Shown piece by piece: positions 1 to 6,560 of a DNA stretch of 19,705 nt. The notes beneath the pieces were generated by a model. It ran no database searches. It was not told the origin of the DNA and saw nothing but the letters and a program-made list of their open reading frames with translations. The DNA is from Candidatus Poseidoniaceae archaeon. Its GTDB lineage: Archaea > Thermoplasmatota > Poseidoniia > Poseidoniales > Poseidoniaceae. The DNA is taken from assembly GCA_022451835.1 (NCBI GenBank), contig JAKUNX010000021.1, positions 1 to 19,705 on the forward strand, in the 5' to 3' direction. Position 1 is the first letter of the stretch. Every line of letters begins with the position of its first letter. The position numbers and the translations under genes are program-made.

Positions 1-161
1 CTTGCAGCCAATTGGTTTTGATATTTCTCTCGACAGACTAAATTTTCTGGAACATAATCAAAATCGAGTCGCTCAGGCTTATCAATTACATAACCAGCAC
101 CGATTCTATCGAGATAACTGCTCATAACATCGGAAGGCTTACGCCAACCGTTATTGAACAT
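1..161 (-). CDS. cdc6: Orc1/Cdc6-type replication initiator, N-terminal fragment
   Basis: Only the first 53 codons are inside the window; the gene runs off the left edge. From the ATG at 161 the protein reads MFNNGWRKPSDVMSSY, and then, at about residues 34-52, it has YVPENLVCREKYQNQLA. This matches the start of the archaeal Orc1/Cdc6 AAA+ family, where a 'YvPe.L..Re.q...la' segment precedes the P-loop. The Walker motifs and the winged-helix domain would lie outside the window. In the family the protein binds origin DNA and loads the replicative helicase. It is the last gene of the minus-strand run, 37 bases after dph2. The frame is open for about eight codons upstream of this ATG, but no better start is visible there. 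The call rests on a short stretch, so a related AAA+ protein cannot be excluded. Confidence 0.7.
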   Translation of the reverse strand, partial: MFNNGWRKPSDVMSSYLDRIGAGYVIDKPERLDFDYVPENLVCREKYQNQLAA

Positions 162-198
162 ACGCTTTGATTTAGCAAAAATATTTCAATTAGCCAAC

Positions 199-1308
199 TT
201 AAGGGATTTCGTCAAACATATATCCCGTTTCCCATTGCTTTTCACCTAATGCAACTTCTAACTCAAATGGCGTAATCAATGGTTTACGATATCTAACAGC
301 ATCATCAATAGCAATTCTTGGGCATGCTGTATTGACAAATGCGTCAACTGGATAGAAATCAATTAGATCTGGTCCAATGTGTTCAAGAGCGAGTAAGTAT
401 CCTTTTTTGCCATGTTTCTCAAGCATTCTTTTCATTCGTAGCGCCAAAGTGCGTCTCATTTGGCCAGGTTTTTCACCAATCAAAATTCCAAACGATTGAC
501 TATCTTGACTCGACATTATCAATCCGAACCTTTGTCTAAGTATTCTCTCAATTCTTTCAAATGACATTTCTTCTGCTGTACCTGAGTATGGGTCTAACAT
601 TGCTAGAGGCTTTCCGGTGTGTAGAACCAATCCAATTGGATGAAAATCTCCAGACCCCAAGAATAGATAGTGTCCTATGCTAGGGTCGTCACCTGAATAA
701 TTACAACCAAGCACCTGTCCTGGAAAAGATAGTCTTGCTCCTCCAATTGGAATTTCTACATCAAATCCAGCCTTTTCTAAGCGGTCATTAAATTCAGGTA
801 ATAGGTGAAGGTGTTGTATTGAGCCAACTAATCCAAGTTTTGTATCGGTTAATGGAGCCATTCTTCCAACAGCATCCAAAAATTTCTCTTGTGCTTCAGC
901 TTCAGATAATCCTTTATTGCTATCTTGATTAGCCATTCTTTCTTTTGCCATTGCTAGATGCTTGTTTAGTATTGGTAAAACAACATTTAATTCGGGGTCT
1001 CCATCATATGTGACATCAATAAATTCAGTAGGCATGCCTGAATCAATATTCATTTGAGAATGGCCCATGTGTGCTACTAATTCTACTCCCATCATTTTCA
1101 TTTTGTCATGGACTAAATCACATGCTCCATAACATGGGTCTGCTGCCAAAACTACTTTCGCGCTAGTTTCAGTTTCAATCTCATCCATCATTTCAAGGGC
1201 TTGCATTTTCAATCCTTCAGGTACCTGTAAAGCGATTAATCGGTTGTCATTTTGCTTAATCTTTTCAACCAAGTCATCAAGTTGAAAGTCGTGCCTATCT
1301 AAATCCAA
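199..1308 (-). CDS. dph2: Diphthamide biosynthesis enzyme Dph2
   Basis: This is the archaeal Dph2, a non-classical radical SAM enzyme. In the family it works as a homodimer and transfers the 3-amino-3-carboxypropyl group of SAM to a histidine of elongation factor 2, the first step of diphthamide synthesis. The three cluster-binding cysteines are in place, one in each repeat of the fold: Cys59 (ADPCYGACD), Cys202 (LGCNYSG) and Cys329 (NTACPRIAIDDA). The length of 369 residues is slightly above the approximately 340 of known archaeal members; an extra charged stretch at about residues 125-148 may account for it. The start is TTG at 1308, preceded by a GGTGTGA-like ribosome site. It follows hpt by 11 bases in the same direction, so the two are probably co-transcribed. 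Confidence 0.95.
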   Translation of the reverse strand: MDLDRHDFQLDDLVEKIKQNDNRLIALQVPEGLKMQALEMMDEIETETSAKVVLAADPCYGACDLVHDKMKMMGVELVAHMGHSQMNIDSGMPTEFIDVTYDGDPELNVVLPILNKHLAMAKERMANQDSNKGLSEAEAQEKFLDAVGRMAPLTDTKLGLVGSIQHLHLLPEFNDRLEKAGFDVEIPIGGARLSFPGQVLGCNYSGDDPSIGHYLFLGSGDFHPIGLVLHTGKPLAMLDPYSGTAEEMSFERIERILRQRFGLIMSSQDSQSFGILIGEKPGQMRRTLALRMKRMLEKHGKKGYLLALEHIGPDLIDFYPVDAFVNTACPRIAIDDAVRYRKPLITPFELEVALGEKQWETGYMFDEIP

Positions 1309-1319
1309 AATTTCACACC

Positions 1320-1889
1320 CTAATCCAATATCACTACTTTTTCGCCATCCATTTCAAGTTTAACAAGCGAATCAAACTTAATGTTTGGATAATCTTGTTG
1401 TAAAAGTTCCATGCCCGGGCCTTTTTCAACAACAATTACAATATTTTCAATAACCGCACCGGTTTTTTTCACACCTTCAATAACTGATCTCATTGTGCCG
1501 CCAGTTGATAACACATCATCGATTATGGCAATTTTTTCACCAGGTTTAATGTCATTAAGGAATATACTTCCTTTTGAATAACCAGTTTCTTGATTAATTT
1601 CAACTTCACCTTCAAGCCCATATTGTCGCTTTCTTGCAATAACCATAGGTATGCCAGTGCGCATCGATAATGGAGCCATTAGTGGTAATCCCATTGCTTC
1701 AATTCCAAGAATAATATCGATGCTATCCCAATTGATTAGTGGCAATGATAATTCAATTATCGCTTCTAAGACATTTGGCTCAAGTCTTGGGACCCCATCT
1801 GTTATGGGATGAATAAAGTAAGGATAATCGCCTTTCCAAATAATTGGTGCCTTAACAAGGCTTTGTTTTAGAATTTCAATCTCCTTCAT
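1320..1889 (-). CDS. hpt: Hypoxanthine/guanine phosphoribosyltransferase (archaeal type)
   Basis: This is a purine salvage enzyme converting hypoxanthine or guanine plus PRPP to IMP or GMP. The PRPP-binding signature IIDDVLSTGGT lies at about residues 122-132. The N-terminal APIIWKGDYPYFIHPITDGVP segment and the RKRQYGLEGEVE and TGYSKG segments match the archaeal Hpt subfamily, which is closer in sequence to adenine phosphoribosyltransferases than to bacterial Hpt. The length of 189 residues is normal. The chosen ATG at 1889 has an AGGTGA ribosome site five bases upstream. An ATG at 1907 shares its A with the stop codon of the preceding gene and would add six residues. Either way it is translationally coupled to the GcvH-like gene. 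Base specificity cannot be settled by reading, and adenine use remains possible. Confidence 0.9.
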   Translation of the reverse strand: MKEIEILKQSLVKAPIIWKGDYPYFIHPITDGVPRLEPNVLEAIIELSLPLINWDSIDIILGIEAMGLPLMAPLSMRTGIPMVIARKRQYGLEGEVEINQETGYSKGSIFLNDIKPGEKIAIIDDVLSTGGTMRSVIEGVKKTGAVIENIVIVVEKGPGMELLQQDYPNIKFDSLVKLEMDGEKVVILD

Positions 1890-1894
1890 GATGG

Positions 1895-1900
1895 TCACCT
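1895..1900 (-). promoter_or_regulatory. Shine-Dalgarno site of hpt
   Basis: AGGTGA on the minus strand, five bases before the ATG at 1889. It supports that ATG over the overlapping ATG at 1907. Confidence 0.6.
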
Positions 1901-1906
1901 GTACCA

Positions 1907-2308
1907 TCAAAGTTCAGCTAGGAATTCAACATATTCATCAGGGTCTAACAATAATTCTGTATCGAAATCATGAGGTTCTAGAATGATTACCCATCCTAGG
2001 TCATAAGCAGATTCGTTAACTAATTCTGGATTAATTTCAACTTCCCCATTAACCTCAGCAATTAGTCCAGAGAATGGTGTAGGAAATGGCAGCCTTTCAG
2101 TCGCTGTAACAACTGAAAACATGAAATCGCCTTTATCAATTTCAGTTTCAGCTTGTCGAAGTTTGACTTCTAAAATATCGCCTATTTCTAGTCTTAGGAA
2201 TTCACTAACTCCAATCATCAATCTTTCATCTTTCTCTTGATACCAAAGGTGGTCTGTAGAGTATTTTCTATTGTGTGCTACATTAAATTCAACGGTTTCT
2301 TCATCCAA
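1907..2308 (-). CDS. Glycine cleavage H-like protein without the lipoyl lysine
   Basis: The fold is that of the glycine cleavage H protein or lipoyl carrier: KYSTDHLWYQ, LEIGDILEVKL, the hairpin region SVVTATERLPFPTPFSG, EVNGEVEINPELVNESAYDLGW. These track the H-protein pattern from its 'Y..dHeW' start to the 'PelvN..py..GW' end. At the hairpin tip, where H proteins carry the lipoylated lysine in ESVKA, this protein has Thr-Ala-Thr-Glu-Arg (Thr70 in this numbering, codon near 2100) and no lysine. It therefore probably cannot carry lipoate by the usual route. The start is TTG at 2308, six bases after a perfect GGAGGA, giving 133 residues, the normal family size. The open frame extends to another TTG at 2368. 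No P-, T- or L-protein genes are nearby. The stop overlaps the next start (TGATG), so it is coupled to hpt. Its role is unknown. Confidence 0.75.
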   Translation of the reverse strand: MDEETVEFNVAHNRKYSTDHLWYQEKDERLMIGVSEFLRLEIGDILEVKLRQAETEIDKGDFMFSVVTATERLPFPTPFSGLIAEVNGEVEINPELVNESAYDLGWVIILEPHDFDTELLLDPDEYVEFLAEL

Positions 2309-2314
2309 AATGAT

Positions 2315-2320
2315 TCCTCC
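2315..2320 (-). promoter_or_regulatory. Shine-Dalgarno site of the GcvH-like gene
   Basis: GGAGGA on the minus strand, six bases before the TTG at 2308. It lies inside the longer open frame and argues for the shorter protein, whose length fits the H-protein family. Confidence 0.65.
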
Positions 2321-2418
2321 TATGCGCGCCTCAAAGGCATCGTATATGAATAATTTGGGAAACAGCAAATTTTGTAATTTAGCAAACGGGTTAAGTGAGT
2401 CGGCTTATTGGCTTGATT

Positions 2419-2424
2419 GGGGAG
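2419..2424 (+). promoter_or_regulatory. Shine-Dalgarno site of the acyl-CoA dehydrogenase gene
   Basis: GGGGAG four bases before the GTG at 2429. It favours this GTG over the in-frame TTG at 2417, which overlaps the site. Confidence 0.55.
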
Positions 2425-2428
2425 AGTC

Positions 2429-3598
2429 GTGAACTACGCAGAAACCGATGAGCAGCAAATGATTAGAGAACTCGTGCGAGACTTCGCTGAGAACGTTTTA
2501 GCGCCTTCTGCAGAACATAGAGATGCTAATCAATTACCACCTATTGAAGAATGGCAACAATTCCTAGAATATGGGTTGCAAGGAGTTACAATTCCAGAAC
2601 AATACGGTGGCTCTCCGGTTGACGATATATCTGAATCAATCATTGTCGAAGAGCTCTCTAGAGTAGATCCTTCCTTTGGTGTAATGTTTTGTGTTCACGT
2701 AGGACTATGCGCAAAGACGATTGCATTGCATGGCAATGAAGAACAGAAGTCGAAATACCTTCCTAGACTAGCAGCAGGCGAAGTAGGCGCATACTCACTT
2801 TCGGAGGCAGGCGCAGGAACTGATGCTGCAGCAATGATTTGTAAAGCTAAATTATCAGATGATGGTAAACACTTTTTGTTGAATGGGGAAAAGATGTGGG
2901 TGACAAATGGATTTCAAGCAGAGATTATCGTATTGTTTGCTAAAGATGTAGATCATCCAGATTATGGCGTAAAGAGGCACGGTGGAACAACTGCATTCAT
3001 AGTAGAATCTTCTTTTGAAGGTTTTTCTGTAGGTAAGAAAGAAGATAAATTGGGTATTCGATCTTCAGACACTTGTACTCTTATTCTAAACAACTGCAAA
3101 GTTCCAGTCGAGAATGTAATAAAAGGTGTAGGAAATGGTTTTCCAATTGCTATGAATGCACTTGATAATAGTCGTATTGGAATTGCTGCACAAGCACTTG
3201 GAATTGCTCAAGGTGCGTATGAAGCAGCATTAAATTACTCACATGAGAGAGAAGCATTTGGTAAACCAATAGCGCACCATCAAATGATTATGTCTTATCT
3301 GGCAGATATGGCCACTAGGATAGAGGCTGCTCGTCAATTGGTATATCGAGCATCATGGGCTAAGCAAGAGCATTATGAAAATGACGGACCAAGGCATACT
3401 CAAGAAGCCAGCATGGCAAAATTATATGCTGGTGACACTGCAATGTGGGTATCAGAAAGAGCCATTCAAGTTCTAGGTGGCTATGGTTATACAAAGGAGT
3501 TCCCAGTTGAGAGATTCTTTAGAGATGCTAAGATAACACAAATTTATGAGGGCACACAAGAAGTACAAAGAATTGTTATTTCAAGATCCTTGAAATAA
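2429..3598 (+). CDS. Acyl-CoA dehydrogenase
   Basis: This is an FAD-dependent acyl-CoA dehydrogenase that makes the trans-2-enoyl-CoA in fatty-acid or branched-chain acyl-CoA breakdown. The first family signature, YSLSEAGAGTDAA, is at about residues 122-134 and the second, GGYGYTKEFPVERFFRDAKI, at about 350-369. The catalytic base is expected at Glu374 in QIYEGTQE, the position used by short- and medium-chain enzymes. With 389 residues from the GTG at 2429 the length is typical, and MNYAETDEQQ is a typical family start. It diverges from the GcvH-like gene across about 120 bases and ends one base before the EF-hand gene's stop, which faces it. Chain-length or branched-chain preference cannot be read from the sequence. 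The electron acceptor is presumably ETF, not seen here. Confidence 0.93.
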   Translation: MNYAETDEQQMIRELVRDFAENVLAPSAEHRDANQLPPIEEWQQFLEYGLQGVTIPEQYGGSPVDDISESIIVEELSRVDPSFGVMFCVHVGLCAKTIALHGNEEQKSKYLPRLAAGEVGAYSLSEAGAGTDAAAMICKAKLSDDGKHFLLNGEKMWVTNGFQAEIIVLFAKDVDHPDYGVKRHGGTTAFIVESSFEGFSVGKKEDKLGIRSSDTCTLILNNCKVPVENVIKGVGNGFPIAMNALDNSRIGIAAQALGIAQGAYEAALNYSHEREAFGKPIAHHQMIMSYLADMATRIEAARQLVYRASWAKQEHYENDGPRHTQEASMAKLYAGDTAMWVSERAIQVLGGYGYTKEFPVERFFRDAKITQIYEGTQEVQRIVISRSLK

Positions 3599-3599
3599 T

Positions 3600-4709
3600 T
3601 CAGAATTGTAAATCCTTGCCCTTTAATTTTGCTTGCCTAAGTCCACTAGACCAATCAAATAAGCTGCCAATAAATGATATTTTCTTGCCTTCAAGTTTTT
3701 CAATTTGCTCGTTATATTCTGGTTCGAACAATACTGATACTTTGTACGGGCCGTTGTCAAGAAGACCAATAGCCGTCATCCCTCCTCGATAACTATCCAT
3801 AACTAGTAAAGTTCTCTCTACTCTTTCAACCAATAGAGTGCAACCTCCAGGACTTGAAGAATCAATTACACTATTTGCCTCTCTATATAATCTAGTTGAG
3901 TGTAAACTCTCTATGCCTTTTTCTATAGAGGTTGAAATAACAGAATCGACCTCATCAACATCCTCAGTATAATCAATTTCTGTCTCAGCAGAGATTTCAA
4001 TATGTTCTAGAATTTCCTCTTCCATTTCAATATCAGGAATACTGTTAATTTCTTCTTCAATATCTAGTTCTTGTTCATTATTTTCCGGCTCTACGTCCTC
4101 GATAGTTTCAGTTTGTTGTTGAGGTTCTTGTGTTTCTTCATTTTCTTTAGTAGGTTGTTCTATTATTGGAACATCGAATCCGATTGCACCTAAATAATCC
4201 CACAATTCTTGAACTTCAATTACACCATCTTTATCACTATCTAATATGTTAATTAAGGCCTCAGAAACCCATTCTGGAGGTTGAGTACCTGATAAATTTA
4301 GAATAAAGTCATTTAATTCATTGCGGCTAATTTTACCATCTGAGTTTGTGTCTATATTGGTAGTTATTTCAACAGTTGAGAGCCCTGAATTTTGCAACCA
4401 CTGGCCAAATTGCTGTTTGATCATTTCTGCCATCCTAGGATCAACGTTACTTGTTATTTCAGTAATTTTACTTTTTGTAGCTTGGATTGCTCGTTCTTTA
4501 ACGCTACTTCTCCAAGCAGAAATTTCTGGCTGTTGCGAGAGTATCTCAATTACAGTTTCTCTTGGTACATTAGATGGAGGTGCATCTCCGACAAATTCTA
4601 CCGCTAAATCTGCTAATTCAGAATTAGATAGCGAACTTAAATCATTATTTTCAGCGATTTTCTTTTCGATTTGCTTTGCTACAGCCTCGGATATCCTGCC
4701 ACTGAACAT
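3600..4709 (-). CDS. EF-hand protein with acidic linker and conserved C-terminal domain
   Basis: Two canonical calcium-binding EF-hand loops are visible: DTNSDGKISRNE (residues 120-131) and DSDKDGVIEVQE (157-168), each with acidic or amide ligands at positions 1, 3 and 5 and Glu at 12. They follow an alpha-helical, charged N-terminal region (1-110). Residues about 183-275 are a very acidic, glutamate-rich linker of low complexity. The last 90 residues form a separate, probably beta-rich globular domain (VSVLFEPEYNEQIEKLEGKKISFIGSL...), which looks somewhat OB-like, but this is a guess. There is no signal peptide or membrane segment, so it should be cytosolic, unusual for archaeal EF-hand proteins, which are often secreted. 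The gene is 39 bases downstream of the CCA enzyme and may share its transcript. The function is not recognised. Confidence 0.8.
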   Translation of the reverse strand: MFSGRISEAVAKQIEKKIAENNDLSSLSNSELADLAVEFVGDAPPSNVPRETVIEILSQQPEISAWRSSVKERAIQATKSKITEITSNVDPRMAEMIKQQFGQWLQNSGLSTVEITTNIDTNSDGKISRNELNDFILNLSGTQPPEWVSEALINILDSDKDGVIEVQELWDYLGAIGFDVPIIEQPTKENEETQEPQQQTETIEDVEPENNEQELDIEEEINSIPDIEMEEEILEHIEISAETEIDYTEDVDEVDSVISTSIEKGIESLHSTRLYREANSVIDSSSPGGCTLLVERVERTLLVMDSYRGGMTAIGLLDNGPYKVSVLFEPEYNEQIEKLEGKKISFIGSLFDWSSGLRQAKLKGKDLQF

Positions 4710-4748
4710 ACTATGCCGTATAATTCATTATTCTTGAAGATAATGCCT

Positions 4749-6089
4749 TCATTCCAATGTCATTCTTGGCCAAGCATTGAAATCAGAATTTTGCCACTGA
4801 AGCGTTGCTAAAATTTCTTCAATTTCTGAGACTTTTTTCAAATCATTTTCTATTTGTATTCTGTACAACCATTCCTTCAGTCTGCCAAGTTTTTGACCTT
4901 GTTCAATGTTAGTAGTAGCCATTAACCATTTGCCATCAATTAGTTGCTGTTCACATGCAAGGGGTGGTAAGTTTTCTATTTCATTGATAATTTTGCTGAA
5001 ATAAGATTGTTTTGAAAAATTGTGAAAATCAATCATATCATACTGGTCAAAGATTTTGGACAAACGTAAAATTTGCCTCCATCTAGTTCCAATTAAATGT
5101 CTATACAAACGCAGATAACGGATATTATTTTGAGGAATTAACCTTGCCATTTGCGATGTAAACATTATGCTCTTGGAATCCTTTTTGGACAATTTCAAAG
5201 TTTTACATAAATTAGCAATACTATTCTTATCAAGATGATAATTTACTAACACAAATAGTGATATGTAATCCAAATTTTGCTGAATTTCAAGTGCTGATAA
5301 TAACTTTGAAGTCTCTAAAAATTTCCAGCCAAAAATCACATTCAGTATTTTATCTCTAATCATTAAACTGATTATTTCTTGTGATTTATTACAAGTAAGA
5401 ATTTTAATCAATTCCTGCCATATCCTTTCTTTTGCTAGGTCATCAATTAGATAACTATTATTGACAATGACTTTAGATAAACGATCTTCTAATTTCCAAT
5501 TATTTGTATTTATTTGACCAAGAAAACGGTATGCTCGAAGAATCCTTAACGCATCTTCATTAATTCTTTTTTCCGGATTTCCAACACACCGAATGATTTT
5601 ATTTTCGATATCTTTAATTCCATTATTTGGGTCATAGTATAGTCTTCTAGCAACATCAATAGCCATGGAATTAATGGTAAAATCTCTTCTCTTTAAGTCC
5701 TCATTCAAAGATAATTTCCATTCAACAGATTCTGGTCGACGGCTATCTAAATACTGTCCGTCGACTCTGAGTGTAGTTGTTTGAAATAAGTAATTCCCAG
5801 ATTTTATTGTTATCGTACCGAATGAAAGCCCAGTTTCAATTGCATCTGGAAAAATAGACATCAATTTGTCAGGCCTCAAGTCAGTTGCTAAATCAATATC
5901 AGAGGGAATAAAACCCATTGATGCATCTCTTACTGCGCCACCAACTATCCAAGCACCTCCTTTATTTTGTGAAATCTTGTTAATTGTGTTGGTCAACTCA
6001 ATGGGCAAGTTATCAACAAACTTAGACATGTTTTCAGTTAATGGAAAACCTGCCACATCAGATTCGTTGCCCAAAACATGCTCAGTCAA
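4749..6089 (-). CDS. cca: CCA-adding enzyme, class II (bacterial/eukaryotic type)
   Basis: This is a tRNA nucleotidyltransferase of the class II poly(A) polymerase/CCA family, which builds or repairs the CCA end of tRNA. Landmarks are GGAVRD (residues 50-55), the metal-binding Asp64 and Asp66 in SDIDLATD, RRDFTINSMA (134-143) and RINEDALRILRAYRF (175-189), followed by a helical neck and body region. The 446 residues match bacterial members. The start is TTG at 6089, six bases after AGGAG. Archaea normally use the unrelated class I CCA enzyme, so this suggests an old transfer from bacteria. The C-terminal half is lysine-, isoleucine- and asparagine-rich and diverges from well-known enzymes. 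A pure poly(A) polymerase or a partial (A- or CC-adding) enzyme is an alternative. Confidence 0.9.
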   Translation of the reverse strand: MTEHVLGNESDVAGFPLTENMSKFVDNLPIELTNTINKISQNKGGAWIVGGAVRDASMGFIPSDIDLATDLRPDKLMSIFPDAIETGLSFGTITIKSGNYLFQTTTLRVDGQYLDSRRPESVEWKLSLNEDLKRRDFTINSMAIDVARRLYYDPNNGIKDIENKIIRCVGNPEKRINEDALRILRAYRFLGQINTNNWKLEDRLSKVIVNNSYLIDDLAKERIWQELIKILTCNKSQEIISLMIRDKILNVIFGWKFLETSKLLSALEIQQNLDYISLFVLVNYHLDKNSIANLCKTLKLSKKDSKSIMFTSQMARLIPQNNIRYLRLYRHLIGTRWRQILRLSKIFDQYDMIDFHNFSKQSYFSKIINEIENLPPLACEQQLIDGKWLMATTNIEQGQKLGRLKEWLYRIQIENDLKKVSEIEEILATLQWQNSDFNAWPRMTLE

Positions 6090-6095
6090 ATTAAT

Positions 6096-6100
6096 CTCCT
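6096..6100 (-). promoter_or_regulatory. Shine-Dalgarno site of the CCA enzyme gene
   Basis: AGGAG on the minus strand, six bases before the TTG at 6089. It supports the TTG start; the next in-frame ATG is 20 codons further in. Confidence 0.55.
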
Positions 6101-6152
6101 ATCCCTATGGTAATTGCCAAAGTATTATCCTTGAAATACTGTTCCCAGTTTC

Positions 6153-6560
6153 ATGTGGACTGAAGATGATGTTACCATAGTAGAGGTAAATTGGTTGAAA
6201 CCACATGAAGAAATCAAAATAAAAGCAAGAGATAAACTCCTAGACATGACAAAGCGCTGGGGAGGATTTACCAAGCCTGTATTAGTAGATAGTGAGACAG
6301 GATCTTTACTGGATGGCCATCATAGGCTTTCAGTTGCCAAGGAATTAGGATTGTCAAAGATTCCTGCAATATGTCTGGATTATCTTTCATCAGAAGCTAT
6401 AGTGTTAGAATTATGGCCACACTCATCATTTGATGAAATCACAAAACAAATGGTAATTAAAATGTGTCAATCTGATGAATTATTTCCACCAAAAACAACC
6501 AAGCATACGACTTTCTTTGACCTTCCGCCTATTTTGGTCAGTTTGGATGAACTCAAGTAG
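6153..6560 (+). CDS. Short SerK-like protein with ParB-type fold
   Basis: A ParB/sulfiredoxin-like domain fills the first 80 residues: WLKPHEEI (14-21), a GGFTKPVLVD strand and the signature DGHHRLSVAKELG (54-66). This and the C-terminal tail FPPKTTKH (111-118) match my recollection of the free serine kinase SerK of Thermococcus, in which the Glu of the KPHE motif is catalytic and an SPKTTRH segment occurs near the end. Here that Glu is residue 19. At 135 residues it is about half the length of SerK and lacks the stretch between the two conserved parts. A role as serine kinase making O-phosphoserine is an inference; a ParB-like regulator is the alternative. The gene diverges from the CCA enzyme gene and overlaps the M61 gene tail to tail by eight bases. 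Confidence 0.7.
   Translation: MWTEDDVTIVEVNWLKPHEEIKIKARDKLLDMTKRWGGFTKPVLVDSETGSLLDGHHRLSVAKELGLSKIPAICLDYLSSEAIVLELWPHSSFDEITKQMVIKMCQSDELFPPKTTKHTTFFDLPPILVSLDELK

Noticed and set aside
2309..2368. N-terminal extension of the GcvH-like protein to a TTG at 2368
   Set aside because: The extension contains the GGAGGA ribosome site for the TTG at 2308, and the H-protein family normally has no such leader.
4321..4737. Open frame of 138 codons on the plus strand
   Set aside because: It lies antisense to the EF-hand gene, whose calcium loops are unmistakable, and the product has no recognisable domain. It is a shadow of the real gene.
5866..6180. Open frame of 104 codons on the plus strand
   Set aside because: It is antisense to the N-terminal region of the CCA enzyme, including its catalytic motifs, and runs into the start of the SerK-like gene in another frame.
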